Positions 63,181-64,000 of a stretch of DNA of 64,000 nucleotides are shown here, one piece after another (within the stretch, counting starts at the first letter, position 1; each line of letters starts with the position of its first letter). Position numbers and translations under genes: made by a program. The notes beneath the pieces were generated by a model. The model ran no database searches and was not told the origin of the DNA. It saw only the letters and a list, made by a program, of their open reading frames with translations. The DNA comes from Noviherbaspirillum pedocola. GTDB taxonomy: Bacteria > Pseudomonadota > Gammaproteobacteria > Burkholderiales > Burkholderiaceae_D. The stretch is taken from positions 806,001-870,000 of the forward strand of contig NZ_JAEPBG010000001.1 in NCBI RefSeq assembly GCF_016632335.1, read 5' to 3'.

Positions 63181-64000
63181 ACTGCCCGCCGTTGGCGCGC
63201 TGGAACTTCACCAGTTGCTCATCGCCGCGCTTGACCGCGTCGTCCAGGCCCTGCTGCGCGGTCTTCTTGCCAGTCCAGACGTTTTCCAGTTCCTCGTCGA
63301 TGATGGTGCGGATCTGCACGAAATTGCCCAGGCGGATGCCGCGCGACTTGTCGGTGGTCTTGACGATCATCTGCTGCACCGCGACGTCGGTGCCCGGGTT
63401 CTTTTCATAGAAGCCGGAAGCCTTGGTCGCTTCATAGGCGGCCTTGGTGATCGGCAGGTAGCCGGTCTCCTGATGCCATTTCGCCTGCACTTCCGGGCGC
63501 GACAGGAACTGGAAGAATTTCGCCACACCCTTGTACTCGTCGGCCTTCTTGCCATTCATGACCCACAGCGAAGCGCCGCCGAGCACGGTGTTCTGCGGCG
63601 CGCCCTGGACATCGCTGTAATACGGCAGCTGCGAGACGCCAAACTTGAACTTGGCATTCTTGGCGATGTTGCCGTAGGCAGCGGACGACGAGGTGAGCAT
63701 GCCGCATTCGCCGGAATAGAACTTCGACTCGGCCTCGGTCTTGCGGCCGGCATAGGTGAAGTAGCCCTGCTTGGCCCAGTTCGCCAGGTTGCCGATGTGG
63801 CGCACATGCAGCGGGCTGTTGAACTTCAGGCGCGCATCCAGGCCGCCGAAGCCATTGTTCTTGGACGCGAATTCCACGTTGTGCCAGGTCGAGAAGCTTT
63901 CCAGCTGCGTCCACGATTGCCAGCCGGTGGTGAAGGCGCAGGCATTGCCGCTGGCCTTGATCTTGGCCGCGGCGGCCACGACTTCTTCCCATGTCTTTGG
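63179..64000 (-). CDS. ugpB: Glycerol-3-phosphate ABC transporter substrate-binding protein UgpB (3' part)
   Basis: The C-terminal 273 residues of a periplasmic binding protein; the start lies beyond the window. The text begins PKTWEEVVAAAAKIKASG and includes CAFTTGWQSWTQLESFSTWHN, FYSGECGMLTSSSAAYGNI, QNTVLGGASLWVMNGK, ETGYLPITKAAYEA and a C-terminal RTIIDEELENVWTGKKTAQQGLDDAV. These are typical of UgpB, which binds sn-glycerol-3-phosphate or its diesters. Membrane and ATPase subunits would be expected outside the window. Confidence 0.92.
   Translation of the reverse strand, partial: PKTWEEVVAAAAKIKASGNACAFTTGWQSWTQLESFSTWHNVEFASKNNGFGGLDARLKFNSPLHVRHIGNLANWAKQGYFTYAGRKTEAESKFYSGECGMLTSSSAAYGNIAKNAKFKFGVSQLPYYSDVQGAPQNTVLGGASLWVMNGKKADEYKGVAKFFQFLSRPEVQAKWHQETGYLPITKAAYEATKASGFYEKNPGTDVAVQQMIVKTTDKSRGIRLGNFVQIRTIIDEELENVWTGKKTAQQGLDDAVKRGDEQLVKFQRANGGQ

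Overview
The window is GC-rich chromosomal DNA from a betaproteobacterium of the order Burkholderiales. The MMS operon order, the lptD-surA-pdxA-rsmA block, amgK-murU and a long alanine/lysine-rich RpoD fit Oxalobacteraceae (Herbaspirillum/Noviherbaspirillum-like). The family is inferred from gene content and style; no search was run.

Layout. 1-5.6 kb: tRNA-Ile2(CAU) and the macromolecular synthesis operon rpsU-yqeY-dnaG-rpoD on the minus strand, behind a clear sigma-70 promoter. 5.6-10.6 kb: minus-strand BaiN-type flavoprotein, cobA, ybiB, a sorbosone-dehydrogenase-type lipoprotein and creA. 10.8-12.0 kb: a split chromate transporter (two half-size ChrA proteins). 12.1-15.2 kb: the first of three large ankyrin-repeat genes. 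15.3-20.9 kb: lptD-surA-pdxA-rsmA (outer-membrane biogenesis, vitamin B6, 16S rRNA methylation). 21.0-26.2 kb: divergent amgK-murU-pepP-ubiquinone-type hydroxylase-LigC-like dehydrogenase, nearly all start/stop coupled. 26.3-31.5 kb: a tiny lipoprotein, palindromic repeats, three-gene proton-translocating transhydrogenase, nudJ-mnmA. 31.6-32.1 kb: bfd behind a Fur-box promoter and a long structured leader.

32.1-45.7 kb holds a glycosyltransferase and a Tad/Flp pilus locus transcribed from flp leftwards: flp, TadG-like, TadE-like, an exported protein, a second tiny Flp-like pilin, cpaB, secretin, tadA, tadB, tadC, a DUF192-TadE-OmpA fusion and a hypothetical. No tadZ, prepilin peptidase or TPR gene is present. 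The locus lies between bfd and bfr. 45.9-48.7 kb: bfr, gst, purB.

48.7-59.7 kb holds the normally uninterrupted queA-tgt-yajC-secD-secF cluster, here with one ankyrin gene between tgt and yajC and another directly after secF. 59.9-63.1 kb: recG and oxyR. The window ends inside ugpB.

The most interesting signal is that all three scattered ankyrin genes are preceded, 54-60 nt before their ATG, by a two-block element with 15-bp spacing resembling the hrp box of HrpL-dependent type III secretion genes (GGAACC-N15/16-CCACNNA). All three have Ser/Pro-rich or low-complexity N-termini and no signal peptide. Two carry basic motifs like eukaryotic nuclear localisation signals. Together this suggests a dispersed, co-regulated set of candidate type III effectors inserted into housekeeping operons. 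This is an inference; no secretion genes lie in the window.
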